A DNA stretch of 64,000 bases from Staphylotrichum longicolle (taxonomy: Eukaryota > Ascomycota > Sordariomycetes > Sordariales > Chaetomiaceae). The translations under genes were made by a program, and so were the position numbers. The first letter of the stretch is position 1. Every line of letters begins with the position of its first letter. This document shows positions 33,385 to 43,635 of this stretch, in pieces. The notes beneath the pieces were generated by a model that saw nothing but the letters and a program-made list of their open reading frames with translations, did no database searches and was not told where the DNA came from. The stretch covers positions 3,100,001 through 3,164,000 of the forward strand of contig JAHCVI010000004.1 of the NCBI GenBank assembly GCA_019096155.1, written 5' to 3'.

Positions 33385-34478
33385 GCTAAACCGCTAAGGA
33401 ATGGAAGGAGGGGGGAGGCGCGTCTTTTCTTTTTGTATACCACTTTTCTTGTTGTTAATGACATGCATGACGGCCGTGTATTCTTAGAAGAAGAGCAATG
33501 CATGCCGGGTTTGGGTATATGGCTGGGACAAAAGATTCAAGTCAAATCCAGGTTGTCCTGATACAAAACAAATGACCAGCGATCGATGTGAACTTTTTGT
33601 CTGTGTCTGTCTTGCACTGTGCATTCCGTCATGTCCGTATCCTTCACGCTCAATAATGCCATGGGGAATTCATCCAAGGTAGGTAGTTAAGCGCCTCTGT
33701 TATTTTATCACTGCGCTTGCTTGTCGGAGTCGGATCATCTGCCAATCCCAAAAGCCTCCCTCCTCCATACACCCCCTCCATTTCCATTCCTGAAATACAT
33801 GCCGCCCAAAATAGATCGAGAAGCAGTGACCTAAAGTACCTTGCTGTGTAGGTCCATGCCAGTCTTTGCCCGCCCCTGCCCTACCCTGCAAAAGAAAACG
33901 CCGCGTCCACTGAACCTGAACAGAAAAGACATAGACTCGAAAAAGAGGCAAGACACTCTAGTTACTGTAGGTAAGTCGTGACCGTTCTCGGTGAACCCTT
34001 GTGAAAAGCTGTTGACAGCCAATAAAGGAAAGAAAGCCTCCCGTTGCCCCCCGAACCAACCCATGAACCGAACCCAAGAAATCTACCGTACCAAGCCCCA
34101 ATGCTCAAACTATTGGCCTCGCTGCTGGCTGGGGCCTTGATGCCTCGCGAGGCAAACCACCCCAAACCAAACACACGAATTGTGCCTAAGGTGCCTGTCC
34201 ACCTTGGATAGGTAAGGTAGGTGAGGGAGGTAGGTATGGCAGGCTCCAGTCCGCCGTCTCAACCGAACCCAACCGAACCTAAACCTCAGCCGCAACGCAA
34301 GCAACTTCCGCCCACGAATCCTTCACAGTTTGGTTGTTTCGTTGCTTGCTTGCTTGCTCCTGCTGCACTCAACCAGCAACCCACCCGCAGTCACTCACCC
34401 CACTTACGACCCCAACAAACACACCAACACACCACCTCCTCCTCTCCTCCCCCTAAAAAAAAGAGAGAGACGGTGGTT
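33385..34478. other. Intergenic, convergent 3' regions
   Basis: 1.1 kb between the stops of thiolase (plus) and the TCO89-like gene (minus). No recognisable gene. Confidence 0.5.
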
Positions 34479-36519
34479 TCACTCATGACTCGCACTCAGC
34501 GCGCCCGGATTCTTCTCCCACATCATCCGCAGCAGCGCCATCGTCCCGGCGTCCTCGGCCCCGTCCACTAGGCTCGACCCGCTCAGTCCCTGGCCCTGCC
34601 CATGCCCCTGCCCATGTGGCCCATGCCCTTGCGCTCCGTGCGCCGCCCCTTGCCCGCCGTGCCCACCATGCCTCCCATCGTCGTCGGTCGCGGCGGTCCC
34701 GAGGCTGGAGCTCGCGCTCTGCAGGGCCGAGAACGCCCCGTTGGTGTTTGTGCTTGTGTTCCCGATGGTGCTGCGCGGTCTCGCAGCAGCAGCGGCGGTG
34801 GATGGGCCGTTGTTGTTGATGATGAGGTCGGCCATGCTCGAGGTGCGCGGGACAAACTGCTCCGAGAGGCGGGAGGCGTGGTGGCGGGACGGATGATGGG
34901 AAGAAGATGACGAGGGGTGGTGGTGGTGGCTGTGCTGCGGGATGCGGCGGCTGTTCTCCAGCCCCGGCAGCTGCATGACGCGGGCGATGGAGCGGGCGAC
35001 GGGGTTGAGGTGGCGGCGGACGGTGAGGTACTGCATGCCCGTGCGCTCGAGGGTCTTGCCGACGCGGGGATCGCGGGTGTCGTAGGTGGTGGGCACGCCG
35101 ACGAGGGGCCCGTTGAGGGCGTTGAGGTTGGCGACGACCACGCCGGGGGGCACCATGCCGAGGCCCGGGTGGGGGTGGGCGGGCTCGAGCGTGGAGCTGG
35201 CGCGCTGGAGGTTGAGCTTCTGCTGGTGCGGTTCATCTCGGTGGCGAGGGCGTATTCGCCGCTGCGGCGGGTGCTGCGCGGGGCGCGGTGGGAGTGTGCG
35301 TCGTCGTCGTCGTCGTCGTCATCATCATCATCGTTGTCGCTGGGGTGCTCGGAGGCTGAGGCTTGGCGGGCATGGAGGGCGTCGATGCCGCGCGCTTGGA
35401 GAGGGCGCCGAGGGATTGGCGACGCTTCGGCATGCTGAGGGCGTCCTTTCCGTTGCCTGCCGCGCGGGACAGCCCGCCACGGTTGGCGGCGAGGATGAAG
35501 GAGCCCCCGGCATGCCTGACCCGGGCTCCTGGCTGTTGTTTCCTACGAATCGAGACGTGAGTTCGGCCTTTCCGCTGCTTCCTGGTCGTGACTGACCGCT
35601 GCGCCCGGGGTATTGGACAGTATGGGGCCTGGCCGAGACTCGAGTCTGGAGGTGAGGGTTGCCGTATAGAGGACGGCCGAGCCGAGACGGTTTCTGCTGA
35701 CATCATGGCGGAGCGCCGTGTGACGGAGTTCGTGATAGGATTCGGGATGTGAGGTATTGGTTATGGTGGGTTTGCTGCGAGAGGGACTGCCGGCGCCGTT
35801 TTGCGTGCCGCCCGTGTGCCGTTGCCCAGCTGGTGCTGGAGCTCGGCGTGTGTGGCGTCGGTGAACCCCCCGTTGAGTCCCCTTCGTCAGCCGGGGGTTG
35901 GAAGTGTGGGCAGAACTGACGGCGGACCCGCGCCGGGACAGTAGAGGCGAGGCAGATGTGCTGGCATCCACCCACTCGTCGTCGTCCTGGTTGTCGTCCT
36001 GGTCCTCGTCGCCAAGGTTGAATTGGACCTTGGAGCTCCCTCCGAGGACCGCAGCTTGTTGACGGCGGGATTGGACGCGGAGCGATTGAGGTTGGTCGAC
36101 GACTTGTTCCTCTTCCCGACCTCGACCTGGGAGCGATTGCGCTTCAGGATGGTGTGCGAGGGGTTCTTCTTGAGGTTGGTGGACGACGGGTCTCGTGTCA
36201 GCTTCAGCTCCGAGGTGGCTCGACGGTGGTGGTGCGAGGCAAGAGCTGCGCCGGCGCCCTGGTCAGGGGAGAGAGAGCCGTGCTTGCGGTTCAGCTTCGT
36301 GGTCGACGCGGCAGTGTGGTGTTTGAGGAGGCCCTTGGAGGATGGGACCCGTGCATGTAGGCGCCCTCCGGTGCCTCCGACGATGTGCTTCTGGCTCTTC
36401 GATCGGTGATGCAGCGGCGGGTGCTGTTGCTGTGGTTGGTCGCCCATGTCGTGGAAGCCGGATGCTGGCCTCTTTGATTGGTTGGCGCCCAACGCCTCGC
36501 TGTCTGCGTCCCTCGCCAT
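34479..36519 (-). CDS. TCO89: TCO89-like TORC1 subunit, broken by many single-base frameshifts
   Basis: Conserved blocks occur in the right order but step through the three frames. They are HHRSKSQKHIVGG, RATSELKLTRDPSSTNLKKN and GKRNKSSTNLNRSAS (start ATG 36519), then SSKVQFNLGDEDQDD and DEWVDASTSASPLLSRRGS, YLTSRILSRTPSHGAPP, MMSAETVSARPSS, KAELTSRFVGNNSQEPGSG, GGSFILAANRGG, EYALATEMNRT, and finally QQKLNLQRASSTLEP with GPLVGVPTTYDTRDPRVGKT to the stop at 34479. This block set matches my memory of fungal TCO89, a disordered TORC1 component at the vacuole; the name is a recognition call without a search. Each frame step goes the same way, as if one base were missing, usually inside a C/G run (near 36038, 35768, 35707, 35690-35600 twice, 35502, 35351, 35226). 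No introns fit. Probably sequence errors; a decaying gene is the alternative. Confidence 0.72.
35300..35333 (+). repeat. Trinucleotide repeat coding for an Asp run
   Basis: (GTC)n followed by (ATC)n on the plus strand, which on the minus strand encodes consecutive aspartates in the TCO89-like frame just before EYALATEMNRT. Confidence 0.75.
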
Positions 36520-37745
36520 GACAGGCCGACTGTTTCGTCGTGCGCCTGAGCTGGTTATGCCTTATTTCTCCCCAAACCACCTGCTCGAGGAGACCTCCCA
36601 AGGCAACGTCCTGGTGTGGGCTGACGTGGACGAGGCAAAACGCGACCAACTTGTCCGGCGACGAGAAGGATAGGGCGCGCCCGGATCGGTGCTCGTGTCT
36701 TTTGGTGGCAGAATTGCAGAATCGGAGGGGACTTGTTCGGTCGCATTCAATGGTTCAATCTGTCATGGGTCGTGTGGGGGTGCAAACCGCGATCGGAAAC
36801 GCGCTGCTTGATGCTGAGACTTGGACCACCAATTGACGGCTTGTTTACAGATGGTCGACGCTGTAAGCGGCAGCGAAACCTGGCCTGGAGGGAATTGGTT
36901 CTCCAGCGTCTGTCGAGCTCAAGAAGGGTTCAGTCCGTGTTGAATCGCTTGCGACGGACGGCCAGAGCGGTGACGGAAGCGTGTATAAGCCCGGCTTTGA
37001 TTGGTGCAGGGAAACACTTGCATCCCCACCCCACTGAGTGGGTGCAACAATGGGCGACCCGCAGTCCCGCAGTCCCGCAGTCCCGCATCGAACCCGGCGA
37101 GGTCCGGAAGGTGACGGGGGGTCTCACATGGCAACCTCTGTCATTGTTTCCGAGGAGTACCAAGAACAGATACCATACAGTCCAGTTAGTTGGACAATAT
37201 AACGTGGTTGGATACTCGCATGGCAAACACATGAAAGTCCCCGACCATGCAGGTAACAGTACAGACCATGACACTCTTTAACGCTACGCAAATGCTTTCT
37301 GCCAGGCGCACTGCCGGGTCCATATCCGATGCGGGCCGCTGCACAGTAGTTACACGAAAAAGTGCAAGGGCATGCGAGATGCATCTTCTCTGGCATAGGA
37401 AGTAGGACAACCACGAAGTCTATGGAAACAAACTGACATATTTCCTGCCGTGAGAAGGAAACTGGGAATAAATAAATAGACTTCCAACTTATCTTTTATA
37501 TGTCAAGGCTTGCCGATCAATCAGCTGAGGTACCTTCTGGTCAGCACCTTCCAGTGTTCTGTTCGACCAAAACCGAAGCACAACGTAGATAGTGGTCCGT
37601 GCGCGCATAATGTTTCTAGGCTTTTGGCTGGCTCATCAACCCCGCCACCACCACGTCCATGTCCAAACTTGAATCCTTGACGGTGCTTGCGATTTCCTCT
37701 TTCGAGAATCTCTTGACATAATACCCGCCGCCCTTGTGTATCAAA
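36520..37745. other. Divergent intergenic region with a short tandem repeat
   Basis: 1.2 kb between the TCO89-like start and the SPF30-like start. No supported gene. A perfect 8-bp tandem repeat lies at 37061-37086. Confidence 0.5.
37061..37086 (+). repeat. 8-bp tandem repeat, just over three copies
   Basis: Unit GCAGTCCC repeated three times plus two bases, perfect. Function unknown. Confidence 0.8.
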
Positions 37746-38771
37746 ATGAGCGCACAACTCGAGGCCGATCGCAAAGAGTACGAGAGCCAAGTATGTTGAT
37801 TCGGAGCGATTGCGAGGCTGGAACATGGCTGACAATCTCAACAGCTCGAGCTCGTTATTACGTCGCTGAGAGACGACCCCGACAATGCTGAACTGCAGGG
37901 CCTCAGGAGTGAGCTGGAGCAGATGATCCAGCTTCTCGACGACTCCCTCGCCGAACTCAAGCCCAAGAACGAGCCCGCCCCGGCCCCGCCGAAGAGGGCG
38001 CCGTCACCACCGCCAGCCGAGCCGAAATGGTCGCGCGAGAACCACCCAGCGTTCAGGAAGGCAGCGCCCGCTGAGGAGAAGGAGAAGGAGCCCGAGATTG
38101 TGGCGTACCAAGTCAACGACAACGTCATGGCAAAATGGGTCACGGGCGACAAGGGCTTCTACCCGGCTCGCATCACCGCGGTGACTGGTTCGTCCACGGC
38201 ACCCATCTACACAGTCAAGTTCAAGAGTTATGATACCGTCGAGACACTGCGTGCTAAGGATATCCGCCCCGTCGCACAGAAGCGCAAGGCTGACGGCACC
38301 GCCGTGTCGGGCAACACCAACGCCATCGGCGGCACCGCCACATCGACCGCCGCCGCCAGCCCGTCCTCGCTCACGCCTACTCCGGCCAACAACGGCATCG
38401 TCCTGTCCGCGGCCGCCGACATGTACCCGCAGGCCCAGGCGGCAAACAAGGCGGCGGGAGAGAACAGCGACGACAAGCCGCGGCCCAAGTTCAAGAAGAT
38501 CAAGGCAACCAAGGAGCTCGAGAAGGGCAAGAACAAGTGGCAGGAGTTTACCACCAAGGGGAAGTTTGGCAAGGCGGGCAAGAAGGACAGCATGTTTCGC
38601 ACGCCCGAGGGCGTCCACGGTCGGGGTAAGTCTTGCGGCAGCGGCTCCATCTTTTCCACTTTACGTTCTGCTAACCTGGGCACAGTTGGCTTCACTGGCT
38701 CCGGCCAATCCATGCGCAAAGACCCTACCCGAACCCGCCATGTGTACCAGCCTAACGAAGATTTGGACTAG
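37746..38771 (+). CDS. SPF30: SPF30/SMNDC1-like Tudor-domain splicing factor
   Basis: Model: join(37746..37790, 37845..38625, 38686..38771), 303 aa. The start exon encodes 15 residues. The N-terminal helix (VITSLRDDPDNAELQGLRSE, then MIQLLDDSLAEL) is the SMN/SPF30 N-terminal coil. The Tudor domain spans residues ~95-145 (VNDNVMAKWVTGDKGFYPAR, ITAVTGSSTAP, YTVKFKSYDTVETL, IRP), with the aromatic residues that bind dimethyl-arginine. The Lys-rich C-terminus KKIKATKELEKGKNKWQEFT and SMFRTPEGVHGRVGFTGSGQ matches SPF30, which promotes tri-snRNP recruitment to the spliceosome. Introns have GTATGT and GTAAGT donors. It is nuclear by family. Confidence 0.92.
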
Positions 38772-39390
38772 ACTAACGTGGTCTTTTTTTTGTTCTTTCA
38801 GAGACGTCGTCACGGCTTGAAGCGGATCGGGATCGCGCCTCCGCGACTGGGCAACGACGACCTGGCGTTCGGTGCATCAAGGGGACCCCATTGGTTGGAG
38901 TTGCGGTTTGGGACGAATCCGGTTTACCTCTTTTCTCCCTGGCTTCTCCTTATAGCAGACGGTGGCTAACGTGGCCTTGGATGCCAACCCCGCTTAGTCC
39001 ATGCGCTTCGGCTCTGGCCGGCCGTCCAGTTGTCGGAGCGGCCGACTGGGAAGCATACTTGGTAGTGTGGTATATATTATGAGATACCCGAACGTTTGCG
39101 GTACCCTAGTGCCATGTCGTCTGCGTGTAATATTCCTAGTTTGCTCGTTTTGTTCTTGTGCAAGTGTCTCCGGTTGTTCGCTAGTCCAGACATATGGCGA
39201 CTCAGTCGAAAATGATATTCAGGTGCTGAATGTCGAAAATATACATTGTTATACAGATCGATCTGTTGCCCTCGCTTTCGAGAAGGTGCCGCTCAGGTAT
39301 CCTACACCATACAATACCAAGACTCCGATATCCAGCCAGCATCTAGCCCCGTCCCACCAACCCATCACGACATCCCCAGCAGTTAGCGCC
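38772..39390. other. Convergent 3' regions
   Basis: 619 bp between the stops of the SPF30-like gene and the IND1-like gene. No gene seen. Confidence 0.5.
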
Positions 39391-40375
39391 TTAGCTGACC
39401 TCCAACCCAACCTTTGCCGCCAACTTCCTCGCAACATCCATAAACACCCTCGCCCTCTCCGACTCTGGCTCCGCCACGACCGTCGGCTTCCCGCGGCTCC
39501 CATCCTCCCCGATGCTCGGATGCAGCGGCACGTCCCCCAACAACTCAATCCCCTTGTCCGCACACATCTGCAGCACCCTCTCCCGGCCCCCAAACACGGC
39601 CGTCTCGGCCCCGCACCCGGGACAGCAGAACACGCCCATGTTCTGCACCAGGCCCAGCACGGGCACCCCGACCTTGCCAAACATGCCCACCCCCTTCACC
39701 GCGTCCTTGACCGCCAGCACGTGCGGCGTCGTCACCACCACCGCCCCGTCCACGGGCACCTGCTGCGCGATGCTCAGCTGGATGTCGCCCGTGCCGGGCG
39801 GCAGGTCCAGCACCAGCACGTCGAGCCCGCCCGCCGCCGCCCAGTCGACGTCGTGCAGCAGCTGCTGCAGCGCCTTGAGCAGCATCGGCCCGCGCCAGAC
39901 CACGGGCGCGGCCTCGTCGTCGGCGAGGTAGCCGAGGGACATGGTCTTGACGCCGTAGTTGGTGAGCGGGAGGAGCTGGTCGGCGGGGGATAGGCGGGGC
40001 GGACCCGCGGCGGCCAGGTCGAAGAGCGTCGGGATGGACGGGCCGAAGATGTCGGTGTCGAGGATGCCGGCCCGCAGGCCCAGGCGGGCGAGGGCGAGGG
40101 AGAGGTTGGCGGCGACGGTGCTCTTGCCGACGCCGCCTTTGGCGGAGGAGACGGCGAGGATGTGCGAGACGCCCTTGATGGGCCGCTTGGTGGGGAGGCC
40201 GCGCTGGAAGCGGGGGATGGTGCCTTTTTGGGGGAGGCCCTGGACGGTGGGGGGAAGGTGGTGTTAGTGTCGTTGTGAGAGGGAGAGTTTTGGAGAGGGG
40301 ACGACTTGCAAGCGGGTTCTCGTGGTGCAGCACCCGGGTGGTGTGCAGCAGCCGGCTGTGGATGTGGGATCTCAT
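39391..40375 (-). CDS. IND1: IND1/NUBPL-type P-loop iron-sulfur ATPase
   Basis: Model: complement(join(39391..40239, 40310..40375)), 304 aa. The first exon (22 codons) is Arg/His-rich with no acidic residue until late, a mitochondrial presequence. The intron has a GC donor (CTT then GCAAGT), a CTAAC branch and a CAG acceptor; it joins NPL to GLPQKGTIPRFQRGLP, as expected for the family. The deviant Walker A is SSAKGGVGKST, switch I is ILDTDIFGPSIP, Walker B is LDVLVLDLPPGTGD, and a CxxC pair (CCPGCGAET) carries a shared Fe-S cluster. Ind1 delivers 4Fe-4S clusters to respiratory complex I. Notably, an NDUFA1-like complex I subunit lies 12 kb away. It is divergent from BFR2 with a 325-bp spacer. 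Confidence 0.92.
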
Positions 40376-40700
40376 TATGGGCTTCGGGGCTGTGGTATCA
40401 TCGTTTATTGGCTGAAGTGTGGTTGTCTTGTATTCACATGATGAGTTTACCTGAGCACCTTGAAGTTTACACTATCATTAAGTTGATGAGCTCCGCCAAG
40501 TTCCAGTGAGAACCCTTGTAGGTGCTGTGGTCTTGTCCCCACAGCGCTCCAACCATGCCTGCCGGGCTGTTCTGCCGTTTGTTACCGCCAAAATTTCCTG
40601 GTTTCTGCGATCGCAGTCCCCTAAAAATTTCCATGTGGGGTGCAAGTCGAGTCTCCAAGAATCCTCTCCGTCCAGCAAGCCAGACAGCAAATTGCCCACC
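40376..40700. other. Divergent promoter of IND1-like and BFR2 genes
   Basis: 325 bp shared by two divergent genes. No distinctive motif recognised. Confidence 0.5.
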
Positions 40701-42585
40701 ATGCCGCCGGTCGCACGCAAGGCTCGCTCTCGGCGGTTTGCCGAGTTTGAGGAGAAGATTGTAAAAGGTTCGTTAGTTTCCTCTTTCACTTGTGGCCCCA
40801 CGGCTTACCTGGTCTAGATTACGATCCCGAGAACGAAGTGCCCGACAACGACGAGGAGAGCGGCAGCGAAGAGTCGGCAGACGAGTTCGCCGGGACAGAA
40901 CACTACGTCGCTGTTGGGTAGGCTCAATCAAAGAAAACCGCATGCAGACTGCAATCCCTGACAATCGTACAGCAAGAGCAAGCTCCGACAAAAAGATGCC
41001 ATTTCTCTCGGCCCCGAGTACAGAGGCGCGCGCGTCAGCAGGGCGGCGCTAGACGAAAGTAGCGGAGACGACGAGGAGGGGGAAGAGGAGGAAGACAGCG
41101 AAGCAGAGGGAGACGAAGAGTTCGACGACCCGGAAACGGCGGACCTCGAGGCCGACCACATCGACGACGACGGCGAGATCAGCAGCGACAACGCCCTCTG
41201 CGAGAGCGACGAGGAGAACCTCAAAGACTTTGTCTTTCGCGGCAGCTCCAAGCCAAAGGTTGCGAACGGGCGCATCAAGAAGAGACCGACTGCCGCCGAC
41301 TTCATGTCTTCGTCGGGAGATGAGGACGACGCCGAAGGGGGGTCTGAGCTTGACGAGGATGAGATGGATGGGTCGGAGGGCTCCGAGTCTGGCGAGGATG
41401 GCGCGCAGCTCTTTGATCTTGAGGCTGAGCTGTCCGGGGAGGACGACGAGGACGACGACGACGAGGACGAAGAAGAGGATGACGATGAGGACGAGGACGA
41501 GGAGGGTGATGAAGATGAGGAGGAAGATGACGAAGATGAAAATGAAGACGAAGACGAAGACGAAGACGAGGACGATGCCAAGTCCGACGACGGCGACGAC
41601 GACCGCGCTCAGCTCCGGAAGATGGCCACTGAAGGCCAAAAGAGCATCGTGGCCGCCATGTCACAGGCCGCGAAAGCAGATGCTGAGAAGGGCGCGGCAG
41701 TTTGCATGCAGCGTCGGGCATTTGACTCCATCCTGAACCTGCGCATCCGGCTGCAGAAGGCCCTGGTGGCGGCCAATTCGTTTGCGGTGGTTGACAGCAG
41801 CAGCGGTAACGGGACCGAGCCTTACCAAGCGGCCGAGGAGGCGGCCGTCAAGCTCTGGAACACCATCGACAGCGTCCGGCACAAATTCCTGCCGGAAAGC
41901 AGCAGGGCCAAAGTCGGCGACAAGAGGAAGCGCGAAATCGACGTGGACACGCCGACCGCCGCCATCTGGGAGAGCATGCAAATGGTGGAGGAAGCCGCGC
42001 TGTCTCACAGGCGAAAGGTCCTCGACAAGTGGTCAGAGAGAGTCAAGAAGAGCAACGCGGCCCTTTCCACGCGGAAACTCGTCAAGTCCGAGACCCAGAC
42101 CCTGGTTTCTGCTCTTGACGAGCAGCTGCTCGGCTCGGAGCGCCTGGTCAAGCGCGCGCGGACGCCGCGCTCGTGCGCGCCTGCGCAAGCGGCCAAGAAG
42201 GTGGAGGAGGACCCCTCCATCTACGACGACGCCGACTTCTACCAGCTGCTGCTCAAGGAGCTCGTCGACCAGCGGAGCACGGACACGGGGGCACCGGGCG
42301 AGTCCGTCGCCACGGTCCGGTGGGCGGCGCTGAAGGAGACCAAGACGCGCAAGAACGTGGACAGGCGAGCCAGCAAGGGCCGCAAGCTGCGGTACACGGT
42401 GCACGAGAAGTTGCAGAACTTTATGGCGCTGAGGACCGTCGCGGGTGGGAGGAGCACGCGATCGACCGGCTGTTTGGGACGCTCTTCGGCAGAAGATGGA
42501 GCTGCGCGAGAGGAGGAAGCGGGCTCGACGAGGAGATGGGCGGCGTCAGTGTCGAGGAGGAAGGCTCAGGCTGTTCCGGAGCTAG
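40701..42585 (+). CDS. BFR2: BFR2/AATF rRNA-processing factor, frameshifted near the C-terminus
   Basis: Exons 40701..40767, 40818..40917 and 40973 onward; phases close. The N-terminus is basic (ARKARSRRFAEFEEKIVKG). Then come YVAVGKSKLRQ, a long Asp/Glu stretch (about 41310-41600), the AATF leucine-zipper region (FDSILNLRIRLQKALVAAN, LPESSRAKVGDKRKREIDV) and the Traub domain (DPSIYDDADFYQLLLKELVD, ASKGRKLRYTVHEKLQNFMA). After this the conserved end (PEDRRGWEEHAIDRLFGTLF, QKMELRE, LDEEMGGVSVEEEG, LRLFRS stop) can be read only by adding one base at about 42429, 42490, 42511, 42523 and 42564, all in or beside C/G runs. Without correction the frame runs to 42599. Bfr2 is part of the SSU processome and is essential in yeast, so sequence error is more likely than a broken gene. 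Confidence 0.88.
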
Positions 42586-43098
42586 TAACCATGTCTTAAA
42601 CTTTGGACAAACAAATACCAATACAAATCTTAGATCCATCCATCTCAGTCCACCCCGCATTTCTCCCCTCCCAACAACTCCAACACCCACGCCCCACCAT
42701 AGCAACCAAACACACCACATGCACCACAGATGCACCACCGGGCCCCCCAGCCTTCTTCTCCCCTTCCCATTCGCAACCCCCCTCCGCATCCTAACGAACG
42801 CCCGATGAATCGGCCAGACGTGGTACGTCCCCAGCCCGAGACACGCCATGGCCGTCAGCTTGTTGTTGTCGTTGCTGCTGCTGCTGCTGATGCCCTCCGT
42901 GCTGTTGTGGGGCGCGGCGGCGAGCAGGGCGCCGCACACGAGGTTGGTCGCCAGGAGCAGGCCGCCCAGGTTGCGCAGGATGAGCCGGGCGTCGGGCGAG
43001 GCGCCGGGGAGCTGGGCGTCGGGGGCCAGGAGGAAGGAGAGGGAGGCGGGCGTCTCGATGAGGAGGTGGAGGAGCAGGGCGGGGGTTGTTAGGGGCAT
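42421..43098 (-). CDS. Small fungal membrane protein of unknown function
   Basis: Open frame from the ATG at 43098 (225 codons to the stop at 42421). The first ~120 residues look real: hydrophobic helices (TTPALLLHLLIETPASLSFL, ILRNLGGLLLATNLVCGALL, LGLGTYHVWPIHRAFVRMRR) separated by short loops, with a Ser/Asn run inserted. A last hydrophobic, Trp-rich segment ends near 42660. I recall uncharacterised ascomycete proteins with the GTYHVWPI motif, but no function. The final ~60 codons are antisense to the 3' end of BFR2 and look artificial, so the true stop is probably upstream, via an unseen intron or indel. Treat the 3' end as uncertain. Confidence 0.6.
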   Translation of the reverse strand: MPLTTPALLLHLLIETPASLSFLLAPDAQLPGASPDARLILRNLGGLLLATNLVCGALLAAAPHNSTEGISSSSSNDNNKLTAMACLGLGTYHVWPIHRAFVRMRRGVANGKGRRRLGGPVVHLWCMWCVWLLWWGVGVGVVGRGEMRGGLRWMDLRFVLVFVCPKFKTWLLAPEQPEPSSSTLTPPISSSSPLPPLAQLHLLPKSVPNSRSIACSSHPRRSSAP

Positions 43099-43635
43099 TG
43101 TGGAGTGGAGTGGGGGGGGGTGTGTAGAATGGATTGTTGAAGGAAATGGGGTTGTGAGAAGGGGGTTGTTGGTGTAAAAAAGGGTGGGTGGGCGGTGTCT
43201 GATGAAAAGGGTGTGTATGTGTTGTGCCTGGTTTGGTTTGTGAGATTGGATCGTGAGCTGTAAGTGCGGGCTTCAAGGCGGCACTTACTGTGTTGTTTGA
43301 AAATAATGTAGATCGTGTAATTATTGGGAGGTCGGCTGTCAGTCTTTGTGTGATCAGAATAGTTTTGGTTCTCGAGATTGATGTTTTGAGTGCGAAGGAT
43401 TCCAGATTTCCAGGTTCTTCAAGCAGACAGCCCCACGTTGCATCGTTGCTGTGGCATCAGCTTGTAGGCGATTGCCCCTTTCTCAACACCACGGTCAGAA
43501 AACAGATTCTACAGGCCGAGACCAAAATCACTTTGACAAATCTCAAGTATTTCTTCGACTGTCCGAGAAAAAAAAGAAGGTATTTCCCATTGCTGTGGCC
43601 CATGTCAAGGCGCAATGTTGAGTCCCGTGTCAGAA
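43099..43635. other. Intergenic
   Basis: 537 bp between the small membrane protein start and the stop of the cyclodeaminase-family gene. No gene seen. Confidence 0.5.

Noticed and set aside
36000..36200. Introns as the explanation for the frame changes in the TCO89-like gene
   Set aside because: The conserved blocks on both sides of each step are only a few bases apart, leaving no room for an intron of normal length.
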